Below are positions 27,677 through 37,060 of a DNA stretch of 64,000 bases, piece by piece (positions within the stretch are counted from its first letter, which is position 1; each line of letters opens with the position of its first letter). Both the position numbers and the translations under genes were made by a program. Below the pieces are notes generated by a model. That model searched no databases. It had not been told where the DNA came from and saw nothing but the letters and a program-made list of their open reading frames with translations. Origin of the DNA: an uncultured Clostridia bacterium (GTDB lineage Bacteria > Bacillota > Clostridia > Christensenellales > HGM11417); assembly GCA_944332455.1 (NCBI GenBank), contig CALVJY010000007.1, positions 19,716 to 83,715 on the forward strand. Reading direction: 5' to 3'.

Positions 27677-27728
27677 TTTTTACTCCCTGCCCCGGTTCGG
27701 GGCTCGCCGGCCGGGCACTGCCCCGCCT

Positions 27729-29177
27729 TCAAGCGCGTTTGATGTAGGTAGAGGGCGCAAACAGCAGCAGAATGGGGAACAGCTCCAGCCGGCCGGCCAG
27801 CATGTTAAAGCTCATGACCAGCTTGGAGAGAGGCGAAAAGGCCGAGAAATTGCTCATGGGGCCTACTTCGGCCAGGCCGGGGCCTACGTTGCCCAGAGTG
27901 GTGACCACCGCCGAGAAGGTGGCCTCCAGGCTGAGGCCGTCCAGCGAGACCACCAGAAAAGAGGCGAACAAGATGCCCATGTAGACGGCCAGAAAGGTCT
28001 GCACGCCGCGCAGGACCGCCGGATCGAGGGTCTTGCCCTCGAACTTGATGCCGACCACCGAGCGGGGGCGGGAGAGCAGCTTGAGCTCCCGGTTCATGGT
28101 CTTGCCGGCAATGACCAACCGGCAGACCTTGATGCCGCCGCCGGTCGAGCCGGCGCAGGCGCCGATGACCATCAGGACGATCAGCACGCAGCGGGAGAAG
28201 GTGGGCCAGCTGACGAAGTCCCAGCTGGCAAAGCCGGTGGTGGTGATGATGGAGGCCACCTGGAAGGAGGAGTACCGCAGGGCGGTCCAGAAATCCCCGT
28301 ACAACCCCAGGGTGTTGAGGGCGATGACCACCATGGAAAAAAGCACGATGATGAAGTACCAGCGCACCTCCTCGCAGCGGAAGGCCTCCCCGAAATGGCC
28401 GATCAGAAGCAGGTAGAAGAAGTTGAAATTGACCCCGAACAGCAGCATGAACACCGTGACCACGATCTCGATGTACAGGCTGTCATAGCCCGCGATGCTG
28501 TTGTTCAGACAGGAAAACCCTCCCGTTCCGGCCGTCCCGAAGGCGGTGATCAGGCTGTCGAACAGGGGCATCCGGCCGCACAGCAGAAAGACGATCTGGA
28601 TGAGGGTCATGACGATGTAGATGCCGTAGAGGATGCGGGCGGTAAAGCGGACCTTGGAGACCAGCTTGCCCACCTGCGGCCCGGGCGATTCGGCCCGCAT
28701 CAGGTTGATGTAGGTCCCGCCCCCGGTCTGGGGCAGCACGGCCAGCACGAAGACCAGGATCCCCATGCCCCCGATCCAGTGGGAAAAGCTCCGCCAGAAC
28801 AGCATGCCGTGGCTCATGGCCTCCACGTCGGACACAACGGTGGCCCCCGTCGTGGTGAAGCCGGAGACCATCTCGAAAAAGGCGTCCCAGAACACCGGGA
28901 TCTCCCCGCTCAGCATAAAGGGCAGACAGCCGAACAGGGACATCAGCAGCCAGGCCAGGGCGGTGATGAACAGCCCCTCCTTGGCGTACAGGTTGTGCGA
29001 GCGCACCCGCACGAGCTGGAGCAGCCCCCCCGCGGCCAGCAGGCCGAGCGAAGGCCCCATGAAGGACCAGAAAAAGGATTCGCGGTAGATCAGGTTGACG
29101 ATGAGGGGAAGCCAGAGCAAAAATCCCTCTAAGATCAGGATCTTGCCGGTGACCCGGAGGATCAGGCGTGCGTTCAT
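27729..29177 (-). CDS. trkH: potassium uptake protein, TrkH/KtrB family membrane subunit
   Basis: 482 aa, multi-spanning. Selectivity-filter-like repeats are visible: SGFTTTGATVVSD, AFGTAGTGGFSC, ITTTGFASWD and TTLGNVGPGLAEVGP, one per MPM unit. It forms the K+ channel-like pore regulated by the RCK protein encoded just upstream. The ATG overlaps the trkA stop as ATGA (29174-29177), indicating translational coupling. Confidence 0.93.
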   Translation of the reverse strand: MNARLILRVTGKILILEGFLLWLPLIVNLIYRESFFWSFMGPSLGLLAAGGLLQLVRVRSHNLYAKEGLFITALAWLLMSLFGCLPFMLSGEIPVFWDAFFEMVSGFTTTGATVVSDVEAMSHGMLFWRSFSHWIGGMGILVFVLAVLPQTGGGTYINLMRAESPGPQVGKLVSKVRFTARILYGIYIVMTLIQIVFLLCGRMPLFDSLITAFGTAGTGGFSCLNNSIAGYDSLYIEIVVTVFMLLFGVNFNFFYLLLIGHFGEAFRCEEVRWYFIIVLFSMVVIALNTLGLYGDFWTALRYSSFQVASIITTTGFASWDFVSWPTFSRCVLIVLMVIGACAGSTGGGIKVCRLVIAGKTMNRELKLLSRPRSVVGIKFEGKTLDPAVLRGVQTFLAVYMGILFASFLVVSLDGLSLEATFSAVVTTLGNVGPGLAEVGPMSNFSAFSPLSKLVMSFNMLAGRLELFPILLLFAPSTYIKRA

Positions 29178-30529
29178 TGCAGGATCTCCCGGAGGTCGGA
29201 CAAGTACTTGTTGGCGGTGACCACCACCACCCGGTCCCCCTTTTCGATGCGGTCTTCGCCGGTCGGATAGATCAGCTTGTTCCGGCGGATGATGCAGGCG
29301 ATCAGCAGATTGGATCTCAGCCGCAGTTCCCGCAGCGGGCGGCCGATCACGGCGCCGTCATCCTCCCCTGCCTCGAACTCCAGGGCCTCCACCTTGCCGT
29401 CCACCAGCTTGTAGAGGGTCTTGACCGCGCTGCCGGTGGAATTTTGCAGGGCGCGGGTGTAGCTGACGATGCGGTCGGCCGAGATCGACTTGGGGGAAAT
29501 GACGGTGTCCAGCCCCAGGCTTCCCAGGATGCCGGCAAAGCTGTTGCGGTTGATCTTGGTGATGACCTTGGGGGTCTTTTTCAGGTTGGCGTACATGGAG
29601 ATGATGATGTTCTCCTCGTCGATGCCGGTCAGGGCCACCAGGGCGTCCATGCGGTCCAGCCCCTCCTCGTCCAGCAGCTCCTGTTCGGTGCCGTCCCCCC
29701 AGATGACGGCGGCCTTGGGCACCTGCTCGGCCAGCTCCCGGCAGCGGTCCTCGTCGCTCTCGATGATCTTGACCTCCATGCCGGAGGAGGTGAGCATCTG
29801 GGCCAGATACTGGCCGATCTTTCCTCCGCCGATGATCATGACCCCCTTGACGCGGGCCTTCTGCAGCCCCTTGGTCTTGAAAAAGTCGGCCATGTCGGGG
29901 GCCGAAGCCGTCAGATGGATGCGGTCCCCTGCCTGCAGGACAAAGGCGCCGGAGGGAATGAAGACCTCCTCCCCCCGCTGCACGGCGCAGATCAGCACCT
30001 TCCGCTTGCCGGCCGAAAGTTCGCTCACCCTGGCCTCGCAGAGGGGGGAGCCGGCCGGGATCCGGACCTCGACCAGATCCACCCGGCCCTTGCCGAAGGA
30101 TTCGATCTGGGCGGCCGAGGGAAAGCGCAGCACCCGGGCGATCTCCCGGGCGGCCTCGAACTCGGGGTTGACCACCATGGAAAGCTGCAGGTCCTCCTGC
30201 ATGAAGGGCAGCTGCCCCAGATACTCGGGATTGCGCACCCGGGCGATGGTGCGCTTGGCCCCCAGCTTGCGGGCGACCAGACAGCACAGAATGTTGACCT
30301 CGTCGGCGGAGGTGGCGGCGATCAGCAGATCGGCCCCCCCTACCCCGGCTTCCTCCTGGGCCCCGTAGGTGGCCCCGTTTCCGCACAGTCCCTTGACGTC
30401 GAAGGCGTTGACCACTTCCTCGACCACCTGGGGATCCCTGTCGATGACGACGACGTCGTGCCCCTCCTTGGAGAGCTGCTCGGTCAGCTCGATGCCGACC
30501 TTCCCGTCGCCGACGATGACGATATACAT
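29174..30529 (-). CDS. trkA: Trk potassium uptake regulatory subunit TrkA
   Basis: 451 aa from the ATG at 30529 (SD GGGAGG). An upstream in-frame start is rejected because it lies close to the promoter and lacks an SD. Two RCK modules: the first Rossmann fold starts YIVIVGDGKVGIEL, the second VMIIGGGKIGQYLAQ near residue 225, each followed by a TrkA_C domain. Cytoplasmic NAD(H)/nucleotide-binding gate of the TrkH channel. The promoter at 30687-30715 drives trkA-trkH. Confidence 0.93.
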   Translation of the reverse strand: MYIVIVGDGKVGIELTEQLSKEGHDVVVIDRDPQVVEEVVNAFDVKGLCGNGATYGAQEEAGVGGADLLIAATSADEVNILCCLVARKLGAKRTIARVRNPEYLGQLPFMQEDLQLSMVVNPEFEAAREIARVLRFPSAAQIESFGKGRVDLVEVRIPAGSPLCEARVSELSAGKRKVLICAVQRGEEVFIPSGAFVLQAGDRIHLTASAPDMADFFKTKGLQKARVKGVMIIGGGKIGQYLAQMLTSSGMEVKIIESDEDRCRELAEQVPKAAVIWGDGTEQELLDEEGLDRMDALVALTGIDEENIIISMYANLKKTPKVITKINRNSFAGILGSLGLDTVISPKSISADRIVSYTRALQNSTGSAVKTLYKLVDGKVEALEFEAGEDDGAVIGRPLRELRLRSNLLIACIIRRNKLIYPTGEDRIEKGDRVVVVTANKYLSDLREILQ

Positions 30530-30686
30530 GTTTTCCTCCCGCGGCTCCGCCGCTGCCGGATGCTCCGGCCCTGTCGTTGATTTTGCGGACTTTGCCCGCC
30601 CGGAAACCCGGAGCCGGCCCGCCCGCATCGATCCAGATTCAGTCCGTGCCCTGCCTTTGGCCGGGCCGGATCTGCATTCAGTCTAT

Positions 30687-30715
30687 ATTATCTTATAACA
30701 CGCAAAAAAGGTCAA
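30687..30715 (-). promoter_or_regulatory. promoter of trkA-trkH
   Basis: Minus strand TTGACC (30710-30715), 17-bp spacer, GATAAT (30687-30692), about 160 bp upstream of the trkA start and just past the end of the transglycosylase gene. Confidence 0.5.
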
Positions 30716-30745
30716 GCAAAAAGCCGACCCTTTTCAAAGGAATTT

Positions 30746-31291
30746 TCAGTATTGGTAATCGCTCCGGTACAGATCGTAGTATCTCATGACGTTCCGGGTG
30801 TAGGCCCGGGTCTCGGGAAAGGGGATCCAGCTCAGTTCCCCGTCGGCGGTGCCGTACTTGACCAGCCAGTTGCGCAGATTCCCCTCCCCGGCGTTGTAGG
30901 CCGCCACGCACAGGTAGCGGCTTTGGAATTTTTCGTACAGATACCCCAGGTACCAGGTCCCGAAGCGGATGTTGGTCTCGGGGTCGTCGATGTCGTAGTC
31001 GGTCACCCCCAGCCGGTGGGCGATGAAGGTGTGGGTGATGGGCATCAGCTGCATCAGCCCCCGCGCCCCCTTGGCCGAGACCGCGTTCTCGTCAAAGTTG
31101 GATTCGGCCTTGATGACGGCGTAGACCAGATTGGCGTCCACCCCGTAGCGGAAACTGTACTCCTGAACGTACTCCGAAAACACCCGGGGCAGCGAGTACT
31201 CGTTGACCAGGTAGACCACCCCGAACAGGGTGCCGAAGATCAGGGCCAGCGCGACGGCGGCCACCGTGATTTGTACCAGGATCCTCTTCAA
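30746..31291 (-). CDS. lytic transglycosylase (SLT domain), membrane-anchored
   Basis: 181 aa. One N-terminal membrane anchor (residues about 7-30), then an SLT fold: catalytic Glu63 in VIKAESNFDENAVS, GLMQLMP, and AAYNAGEGNLRNWL. It cleaves peptidoglycan glycan strands at the outer membrane face. Third gene of the polA-coaE group, 60 bp after coaE. The short length is typical of clostridial SLT proteins. Confidence 0.9.
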   Translation of the reverse strand: MKRILVQITVAAVALALIFGTLFGVVYLVNEYSLPRVFSEYVQEYSFRYGVDANLVYAVIKAESNFDENAVSAKGARGLMQLMPITHTFIAHRLGVTDYDIDDPETNIRFGTWYLGYLYEKFQSRYLCVAAYNAGEGNLRNWLVKYGTADGELSWIPFPETRAYTRNVMRYYDLYRSDYQY

Positions 31292-31351
31292 GGGCGTCGG
31301 CTCCTTCCTCCGGCGTCCGAAGGCCGGTCTTTTCCCGACCTCCGCCGGCGA

Positions 31352-31936
31352 TCAAAGGGTTTTGAGGGCTTCCGTAATTTGGGCGCGCAGCTCCTCCGGG
31401 GTGCCGTCGTTCTTCAGCACGAGGTCGGCGAGCGCCCGCCGCTCGGCCTCCCCGGCCTGCCGCCGGATCCGGGCCATGGCGGCCTCCTCGTCCGTCCCGT
31501 CCCGCTCCGCCGCCCGGGCGGCCCTTATCCTTTCGGGGGCCTCCACCGTCCAGACCGCGTCGAACAGCCCGGCCATGCCGGACTCGGCCAGCAGGGGGAC
31601 TTCGGCGAACACCACCCCCTCCTTTTCGGCCATTCGGCGGCAGAGCTCCTCCCGGATCAGGGGGTGGGTCAGCTCGTTGAGCTTTTGCAGGGCGGCCGGG
31701 TCCGAAAAGACCTTCCCGGCCAGTCTGCGGCGGTCCAGCTCCCCCTCCGGGGTCAGGAATTCCGCCCCGAAGGCCGAGATCACCGCCCGCAGGCCGGGGC
31801 TCCCCTTCCGGGTCACCTCCCGGGAGAGCTCGTCGGCCGAGATCACTTCAAAGCCCATCTCCCGCAGGATGGCCGAGCAGAGGCTCTTGCCCGCCCCCAT
31901 GCCCCCGGTCAGGGCCACTTTTTTACTTGGCCTCAT
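31352..31936 (-). CDS. coaE: dephospho-CoA kinase
   Basis: 194 aa, cytoplasmic. P-loop GGMGAGKS at residues 11-18, ISADELSREV, and THPLIREEL, all typical of CoaE, which phosphorylates dephospho-CoA in the last step of CoA synthesis. It overlaps polA by 14 bp (31923-31936). The polA-coaE pairing is common in Firmicutes. Confidence 0.95.
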   Translation of the reverse strand: MRPSKKVALTGGMGAGKSLCSAILREMGFEVISADELSREVTRKGSPGLRAVISAFGAEFLTPEGELDRRRLAGKVFSDPAALQKLNELTHPLIREELCRRMAEKEGVVFAEVPLLAESGMAGLFDAVWTVEAPERIRAARAAERDGTDEEAAMARIRRQAGEAERRALADLVLKNDGTPEELRAQITEALKTL

Positions 31937-34484
31937 ACCAGTTCTCCCCCGAGGCCATCTGCACGGCCAGGGGCACCCGCAGCCGGACCTCGGTCATGCA
32001 CTCGGACAGGATCTGCTTGACCCGCTCGCACTCGGCAAGGGGGGCCTCCACGATGAGTTCGTCATGGACCTGCAGGATCATCCGAGAATCCATGCCCTCC
32101 TGCCGGAAGCGCTCCGCCACCCGGACCATGGCCAGCTTGATGAGGTCGGCGGCCGAGCCCTGCAGGGGCATGTTCATGGCCGCCCGCTCCCCGAAGGCCC
32201 GGGTGTTGTAGTTGTTGGAGAACAGCTCGGGGATCCGCCGCCGGCGGCCGAACAGGGAACGGGCGTATCCCCGCTCCCGGGCCAGCCGCACGCACTCCTC
32301 CATGTAGGCCTTGACGGAGGGATAGGTCTCAAAATAGCGGCCGATGAATTCCTTGGCCCGCTTGACCGGAATGCCCAGCTGGCGGCTGAGCCCGAAGTCG
32401 CTGATGCCGTAGATGATGCCGAAGTTGACCGCCTTGGCCGACCGCCGCATCTCGGGGGTGACCAATTCGGGCGGCACCCCGAACACCCGGGCGGCGGTGT
32501 CGGCGTGGATGTCCTCCCCCTCCGCAAAGGCCCGGGTCAGCACGGGATCCTCGGAAAAATGGGCCAGCAGCCTCAGTTCGATCTGGGAGTAGTCGGCCGA
32601 TACTAGTATATGCAGATCGTCTTTTTTTACGAATGCTTTGCGAAGTTCCCGGCCCTCGGACTCCCGCACGGGGATGTTCTGGAGGTTGGGTTCGGCGCTG
32701 GACAGCCGGCCGGTGGAAGTCAGGGTCTGCTTGAAGACGGTGTGGATGCGGCCGTCCCGGGGGTCGATGACCGCCTTCAGCCCGTCCACATAGGTCGAGA
32801 CCAGCTTGGCCACCTTGCGGTACTGCAAGATCAGGGGGATGACGGGGTGATCGTCCTGCAAGCTCTCCAGCACGTCGGCCCCGGTGGACAGCCCGGTCTT
32901 GGTCTTTTTGCCCCCCCGCAGGCCGAGCTTTTCGAACAGGACGGTCTGCAGCTGCCGGGGCGAGTTGAGATTGAAGCGCTCCCCCGCCATCTCGAACACG
33001 GCCTCGGAGGCCTCCTCCATCTCGGCGCGGTAGCGGGCCCCCAGCTCGTCCAGCACGGCCTCGTCCACCTTGAAGCCGGTCCGCTCCATGCCGAACAGCA
33101 CTTTTGACAGGGGCAGCTCGATCTCCCGGTAGAGCTTTTCGAGGTCGGGATCCTGTGCCAGCTCCCCGTCCAATTTCCGGGAGAGGGCGATCAGTCCGGC
33201 CGCCGGGGCCTCGGCCGAAAGCCCCTCCTTTTCCAGGCAGTTGGCCAGATTTTTGGGGTCGGCCGAATCCCGGCAGAGGTGGTACTTCAGGGCCAGATCC
33301 TCGGGCTGGCCCTGCCATTCCACCCCCTGCGGGGCGAGTTCGGTGAACAGGGCTTTGGCGTCAAAGGCCCACTTCAGCCGCCCCGAGCGCAGCAGGGGCC
33401 GGACCCCGCTCTGCGCGGCGTCCGCCGTCAGGCCGTCCCCCAGGAAGGTGTCGGTGATCACCACCCGGACCTCCCGTCCTTCCTCCCCCGCAAAGTGCAG
33501 GTCCTTGTCCTCGCAGTAGGCAAAATCCCCCGCGCAGGCCTCGACCTCCGCCTTCAGCGCCGCCGCGTCGGCGACCGGGACGACCTCGGGCCGGAAGGCG
33601 GGTTCGGCGGGCGGGGGCCCGGCGAAGATGGCCTCCCGCTTCAGCAGCGACCGGAACCCCAGTTCCTGAAAGGCCTTGCGGACTTCCGCCCCGAAGGGGA
33701 ACTCGAAGGTCAGATCGGAAAGCTCGGCCGGGATGGGACAGTCGGTGCGGATGGCGGCCAGCGTGCGGGAGAGATAGGCCATTTCCCGGCCGGACTCCAG
33801 CTTTTCCCGCAGTTTTCCGGGAATTTCGGCCAGGTGGGCGTAGAGGTTGTCCAGGGTGCCGTACTGCTCCAGCAGGGAGAGGGCGGTCTTTTCCCCGATG
33901 CCGGGCACGCCCGGAATGTTGTCGGAGGCATCCCCCCGCAGGGCCTTGTACTCCACCACCCCGGCCGGGGTCAGATGGTAGTGCTCCTTCAAGGCGGTCT
34001 CGTCCACCTCCTCCAGGTCGGTCAGCCCCTTGCGGGTCAAAAAGACCACGGTGGTGTCGTCGATCAGCTGCAGGCAGTCCCGGTCCCCGGTGAGAATGGC
34101 GGTGCCGACCTTGAACTTTTTGGCGGCCGAGCCCAGCAGATCGTCGGCCTCCACCCCCTCCTGCTCGACCACCGTGACCTTCATCTGCGCCAGCAGCTCG
34201 TGCAGCAGGGGCATCTGGGCGGCCAGCTCGTCGGGCATGCCCTTGCGCTTGGCCTTGTAGCCGTCGTACATCAGATGGCGGAAGGTCTTGGCCCGCATGT
34301 CAAAGGCCACCATCAGATAGCGGGGCCGGATGTCCTCCAGCCCCTTTAAGAGCATATTGACAAAGCCGTAGACGGCGTTGGTGTACTGTCCCTTGTCGTT
34401 GGTCAGCACGGGGGTGGCGTAAAAAGCCCGGTTGATCAGGCTGTTGCCGTCGATCAGCAAAAGTTCGGTCGCGGTTTCTCCCAT
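31923..34484 (-). CDS. polA: DNA polymerase I
   Basis: 853 aa from the ATG at 34484 (SD GGGAG 8 nt upstream); the start at 34514 has none. N-terminal 5'-nuclease domain (LLIDGNSLINRAFYA, GDRDCLQL, GVPGIGEKTAL). The middle 3'-5' exonuclease-like domain has lost the DxE catalytic pair (FAYCEDKDLHF region), as in many Firmicutes. The C-terminal polymerase domain has motif A DYSQIELRLLAH, motif B RRSAKAVNFGIIYGIS and motif C QVHDELIVEAP. Roles in Okazaki-fragment processing and repair. The promoter at 34570-34598 lies about 80 bp upstream. Confidence 0.97.
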   Translation of the reverse strand: MGETATELLLIDGNSLINRAFYATPVLTNDKGQYTNAVYGFVNMLLKGLEDIRPRYLMVAFDMRAKTFRHLMYDGYKAKRKGMPDELAAQMPLLHELLAQMKVTVVEQEGVEADDLLGSAAKKFKVGTAILTGDRDCLQLIDDTTVVFLTRKGLTDLEEVDETALKEHYHLTPAGVVEYKALRGDASDNIPGVPGIGEKTALSLLEQYGTLDNLYAHLAEIPGKLREKLESGREMAYLSRTLAAIRTDCPIPAELSDLTFEFPFGAEVRKAFQELGFRSLLKREAIFAGPPPAEPAFRPEVVPVADAAALKAEVEACAGDFAYCEDKDLHFAGEEGREVRVVITDTFLGDGLTADAAQSGVRPLLRSGRLKWAFDAKALFTELAPQGVEWQGQPEDLALKYHLCRDSADPKNLANCLEKEGLSAEAPAAGLIALSRKLDGELAQDPDLEKLYREIELPLSKVLFGMERTGFKVDEAVLDELGARYRAEMEEASEAVFEMAGERFNLNSPRQLQTVLFEKLGLRGGKKTKTGLSTGADVLESLQDDHPVIPLILQYRKVAKLVSTYVDGLKAVIDPRDGRIHTVFKQTLTSTGRLSSAEPNLQNIPVRESEGRELRKAFVKKDDLHILVSADYSQIELRLLAHFSEDPVLTRAFAEGEDIHADTAARVFGVPPELVTPEMRRSAKAVNFGIIYGISDFGLSRQLGIPVKRAKEFIGRYFETYPSVKAYMEECVRLARERGYARSLFGRRRRIPELFSNNYNTRAFGERAAMNMPLQGSAADLIKLAMVRVAERFRQEGMDSRMILQVHDELIVEAPLAECERVKQILSECMTEVRLRVPLAVQMASGENWYEAK

Positions 34485-34569
34485 GATTTGTTCTCCCGGC
34501 GGGCGCCGCTTCAAAGCGCCCCGCTCTCGCGGCTTGGATCGATCTCTGGACCAAGCGCAGTTCTTTTTC

Positions 34570-34598
34570 AGTATACCCGATTTCCCTCATTTTGTCAA
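34570..34598 (-). promoter_or_regulatory. promoter of polA-coaE-transglycosylase
   Basis: TTGACA (34593-34598), 17-bp spacer, TATACT (34570-34575) on the minus strand. The surrounding 50 bp is duplicated, without a working -10, at about 34954-35005. Confidence 0.65.
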
Positions 34599-34622
34599 GG
34601 CCGTTCCTCTATTTCGAGAGTT

Positions 34623-34870
34623 CTCGAAAGGGGCGCAAGAGAAAACTTCTTTTGAAAAAAGAGGTCTGAATAAGGGGAATTTCGACAAAAATCGCTTCCT
34701 CTCACGTAGGCTCCCCTTGAAAAGAACATGCGATCCTGGAACTCCCCCTTCCTTCCCTGTCGGGAGTTCTCAAAAGGGGCGCAAAGGCAGCTTTTTTCAT
34801 CAAGGGCGGTCCGAATGAGGGTGTCTTGAAGCGGCAAACGCCCCTTTTGCGATGCCCTTCTGAACATGTC
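34623..34870. repeat. two inverted copies of a dispersed repeat
   Basis: 34623-34707 and the more diverged 34752-34840 both run GAGTTCTC(G/A)AAAGGGGCGCAA followed by an AT-rich centre and a GAATTTCGAC or GTGTCTTGA segment. They match, in reverse orientation, the copies at 35008-35122 and 37599-37713. Non-coding. Confidence 0.55.
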
Positions 34871-34953
34871 ACAATTCGGACCGCCGTTCCTGTCCGATTC
34901 GACGGGCAAGCTCTTCGGCTTGTCATGGAACGACGATTCCGGGGATCCCTGAC

Positions 34954-35005
34954 GATTTCCCGCATTTTGTCAAGGCCGTTCCCTATTTTCGGGAGTTCTC
35001 CAAAA
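34954..35005. repeat. duplicated polA promoter block without -10
   Basis: GATTTCCCGCATTTTGTCAA and the following bases match 34580-34630 (polA promoter region) at roughly nine of ten positions. It keeps TTGACA (minus), but AGGGAT stands where TATACT should be. Confidence 0.55.
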
Positions 35006-35007
35006 AC

Positions 35008-35122
35008 CGCGTGTTATAATCAAGGGACTCCTGCGCAAAAGGAGCCGATCTCTGTCGAAATTTCCCCTGTTTAAACCTCTTTACTTCAAAAAAAATTTTC
35101 TCTTACACGCCTTTCGGGAAGT
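35008..35122. repeat. dispersed repeat copy with extended -10 and small hairpin
   Basis: Contains TGTTATAAT (extended -10, plus strand), then CTCCTGCGCAAAAGGAG, which can pair a CTCCT with AGGAG, then GATCTCTGTC and a T/A-rich part ending CCTTTCGGGAA. The same order occurs at 37599-37713. Could be a small RNA gene, a promoter-bearing repeat or a degraded mobile element; undecided. Confidence 0.55.
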
Positions 35123-35125
35123 CCC

Positions 35126-35550
35126 TTCTGTTTCTTGTCCATCCGACGGCCAGACGGGAGGGAATCAGCCGGCGGACAAACTTCCGAAGTCATCGGAGTC
35201 GTTGCCATGTGAGGGCCGGAAACGCCCGTTTCCGAATCGGCGGGAACCACAGGAACGGTCAAACAGTTCGCCCAACCTTTCCGGCTGTATGCGGGAACCC
35301 CACACCCTTCCTCCAACCGCTGTTCTTTCTCTCTTTTCCGGCCTTCGCTTGCGGCCCTGACTGCACGGGGACCGGATCTTTGACGAAAATAAAAACGACT
35401 GCGCCGGACCTTAGTTCAAACGCAGCCGTTGTTGGGTTCATTAATAAAAATGCTGCCGCAAACCGAGCAGAAGGGTTGCAGATTGCGTTCTTTCAAATGC
35501 GCGGGCGAGGGAGTTTACTAAAACGTAAATGACCGAAGCCCGAGACGTGA
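35126..35550. other. intergenic stretch, no gene recognised
   Basis: Between the dispersed repeat and the tRNA terminator. Only short frames without SD are present, and I see no RNA or repeat signature. Confidence 0.4.
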
Positions 35551-35555
35551 AGAAA

Positions 35556-35572
35556 GGGCGCAAGATGCGCCC
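35556..35572 (-). terminator. terminator of the tRNA pair
   Basis: GGGCGCA / TGCGCCC stem with a short loop, followed on the minus strand by TTTCTTC, 13 bp beyond the CCA of tRNA-Val. Confidence 0.6.
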
Positions 35573-35584
35573 TTATCCTCGGTT

Positions 35585-35659
35585 TGGTGGACAATGAGGG
35601 ATTCGAACCCCCGACTTCTTCCATGTGAAGGAAGCACTCTCCCGCTGAGTTAATTGTCC
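35585..35659 (-). tRNA. tRNA-Val (anticodon CAC)
   Basis: Cloverleaf on the minus strand: acceptor GGACAAT/ATTGTCC with discriminator A and encoded CCA (35585-35587), D-arm AACTCAGCGGGAGAG, anticodon arm CTTCC-TTCACAT-GGAAG (anticodon CAC), T-arm GGGGGTTCGAATCCCTC. It follows tRNA-Ala by 30 bp and is probably cotranscribed. Confidence 0.93.
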
Positions 35660-35689
35660 GCAGGATCGGATGTTTCATCCGATGATGTC

Positions 35690-35765
35690 TGGTGGAGATA
35701 AGGGGACTCGAACCCCTGGCCTATGCATTGCGAACGCATCGCTCTACCAACTGAGCCATATCCCC
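35690..35765 (-). tRNA. tRNA-Ala (anticodon CGC)
   Basis: Minus-strand cloverleaf: acceptor GGGGATA/TATCTCC with the G3:U70 pair that identifies tRNA-Ala, anticodon arm ATGCG-TTCGCAA-TGCAT (anticodon CGC), T-arm AGGGGTTCGAGTCCCCT, encoded CCA. Confidence 0.94.
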
Positions 35766-35950
35766 AAAATCAGTAAGTCTATTTTAGCAGATTTTCCGGA
35801 AAAAAGCTACCATTTTAAGGGGCCTTTTAAAAAAAATTTTAGGAGGCGCTCTGACTCTTCTTCAAAAGACTTCCTTCCCCCACTTTAAAAGACGGCCCGT
35901 CCCCCCTTTTGCCGGCCGCCTCGCCGAAAGCAGCACCTCGCCCTCATCGT

Positions 35951-36541
35951 TTAGCCGGGAGCCTCTCTCCCTCCTCTGTCGCCCCGCCGGCCGGGGCCGT
36001 TCCTCCCCTCATCACCTTGGCGGCGACCGTTCTCCCTCCTCTGTCTCTTTCCCGGAGCCTTATTTAAAAAACCGGTTACAGCTTTTTCAATTTGTTTTCT
36101 GCTGTAATAATATCCGTTGTTGAAGATATGTTCATTTGAAATCTTCCTTACACATCTTTCTTTCGCTTCGGAAATATGATTGGCTTGTGACCCCTCAAAC
36201 TCTTGTTCTAAAAATTCCTTTACTTTTTCTTTTAAAAGATCTTGCTTTCTCCTCCAAGCTATGAAATGGACAATCGAGCTGAATATTCCGACCGCTATAA
36301 AGGCAGCGATCACCAGAAAAATGATCGTTTTGTCTGAAAAATTTTCCGGGCTGAAAAGGCATACCAGCCCTATTGCCAACAGAAAACAACTGCCGATGAT
36401 TCCAGAAACCAGCTTCCAGATAAAATACTGCCTTTTGTTCCAATAGTCTACGCAAAGCCCCATACTTCTTTCAAAACCCGATATGCAAAGCAGCACAAAG
36501 CACACCACCAAAACGGCCATTAAGCCAATAAAAGACAGCAT
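35951..36541 (-). CDS. membrane protein of unknown function with charged C-terminal tail
   Basis: 196 aa from the ATG at 36541 (GGGAG 6 nt upstream); a start at 36589 is possible. Two N-terminal hydrophobic segments (residues about 4-22 and 42-62), a third at about 70-95, then a charged cytoplasmic part with KEKVKEFLEQEFEG, and a terminal run of Arg/Gly/Glu-rich sequence (residues about 165-196). Base composition is much more AT-rich than neighbours except for the GC-rich 3' end, which suggests the tail arose by run-on into flanking sequence after transfer. No family recognised. Confidence 0.55.
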   Translation of the reverse strand: MLSFIGLMAVLVVCFVLLCISGFERSMGLCVDYWNKRQYFIWKLVSGIIGSCFLLAIGLVCLFSPENFSDKTIIFLVIAAFIAVGIFSSIVHFIAWRRKQDLLKEKVKEFLEQEFEGSQANHISEAKERCVRKISNEHIFNNGYYYSRKQIEKAVTGFLNKAPGKRQRRENGRRQGDEGRNGPGRRGDRGGREAPG

Positions 36542-36829
36542 AAGCATCTCCCATAAGACTTCCCTTATATGCACGGGCATGAAACACAATCTTTACAAGA
36601 CTGAGTAATGAATCCCCTTCATTCCTTCACATTCCAGGCAAAAACCTAATTAACTGATTCTCCCCATATTTTCCTGAAGTTTTTTTGCATCCGTATCTCT
36701 TGTTCCATTCTTACCTCCCTCAAACATGGGGAAAAGCCTCCCTTTTCAGCCCTTGTTTCATGCCATGAGCGTGCAGATTGAGCCTCGCGGCGCTGATCGG
36801 ATTTACATCGCAAATAAAGGTACGATCTG
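36542..36829. other. AT-rich intergenic stretch, no gene recognised
   Basis: About 290 bp between two small membrane-protein genes; only short frames without SD. Confidence 0.35.
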
Positions 36830-37015
36830 CTATTTCTTCTGATCCTTCCCCCTGCAAATTTGAACCAGCGACAGGATCAGAAGCAAAATCGAAGCCGCAC
36901 CCATAAAAATAATTGCATACGTACGATAGACGCCCAGCCCGACTGCTATGTGCAAGATCCAAAAAACCGCGGCCACTAAATATAATAAGATATCAAAAAC
37001 ACGCAAAATTTTCAT
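36830..37015 (-). CDS. small two-segment membrane protein
   Basis: 61 aa with two hydrophobic helices (FDILLYLVAAVFWILHIAVG and AIIFMGAASILLLILSLV) and basic ends. The SD is weak (AAAGGG). Starts 45 bp after the gene ending at 37061 and is probably in the same transcript. Unknown function; AT-rich composition. Confidence 0.5.
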   Translation of the reverse strand: MKILRVFDILLYLVAAVFWILHIAVGLGVYRTYAIIFMGAASILLLILSLVQICRGKDQKK

Positions 37016-37060
37016 CTGTAAACCCTTTATCTCAATTATAGGAAACCCGGAACGACCATG

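Noticed and set aside
31923..34484. Loss of proofreading in DNA polymerase I as a novelty
   Set aside because: A degenerate 3'-5' exonuclease domain is common in Firmicutes PolA.
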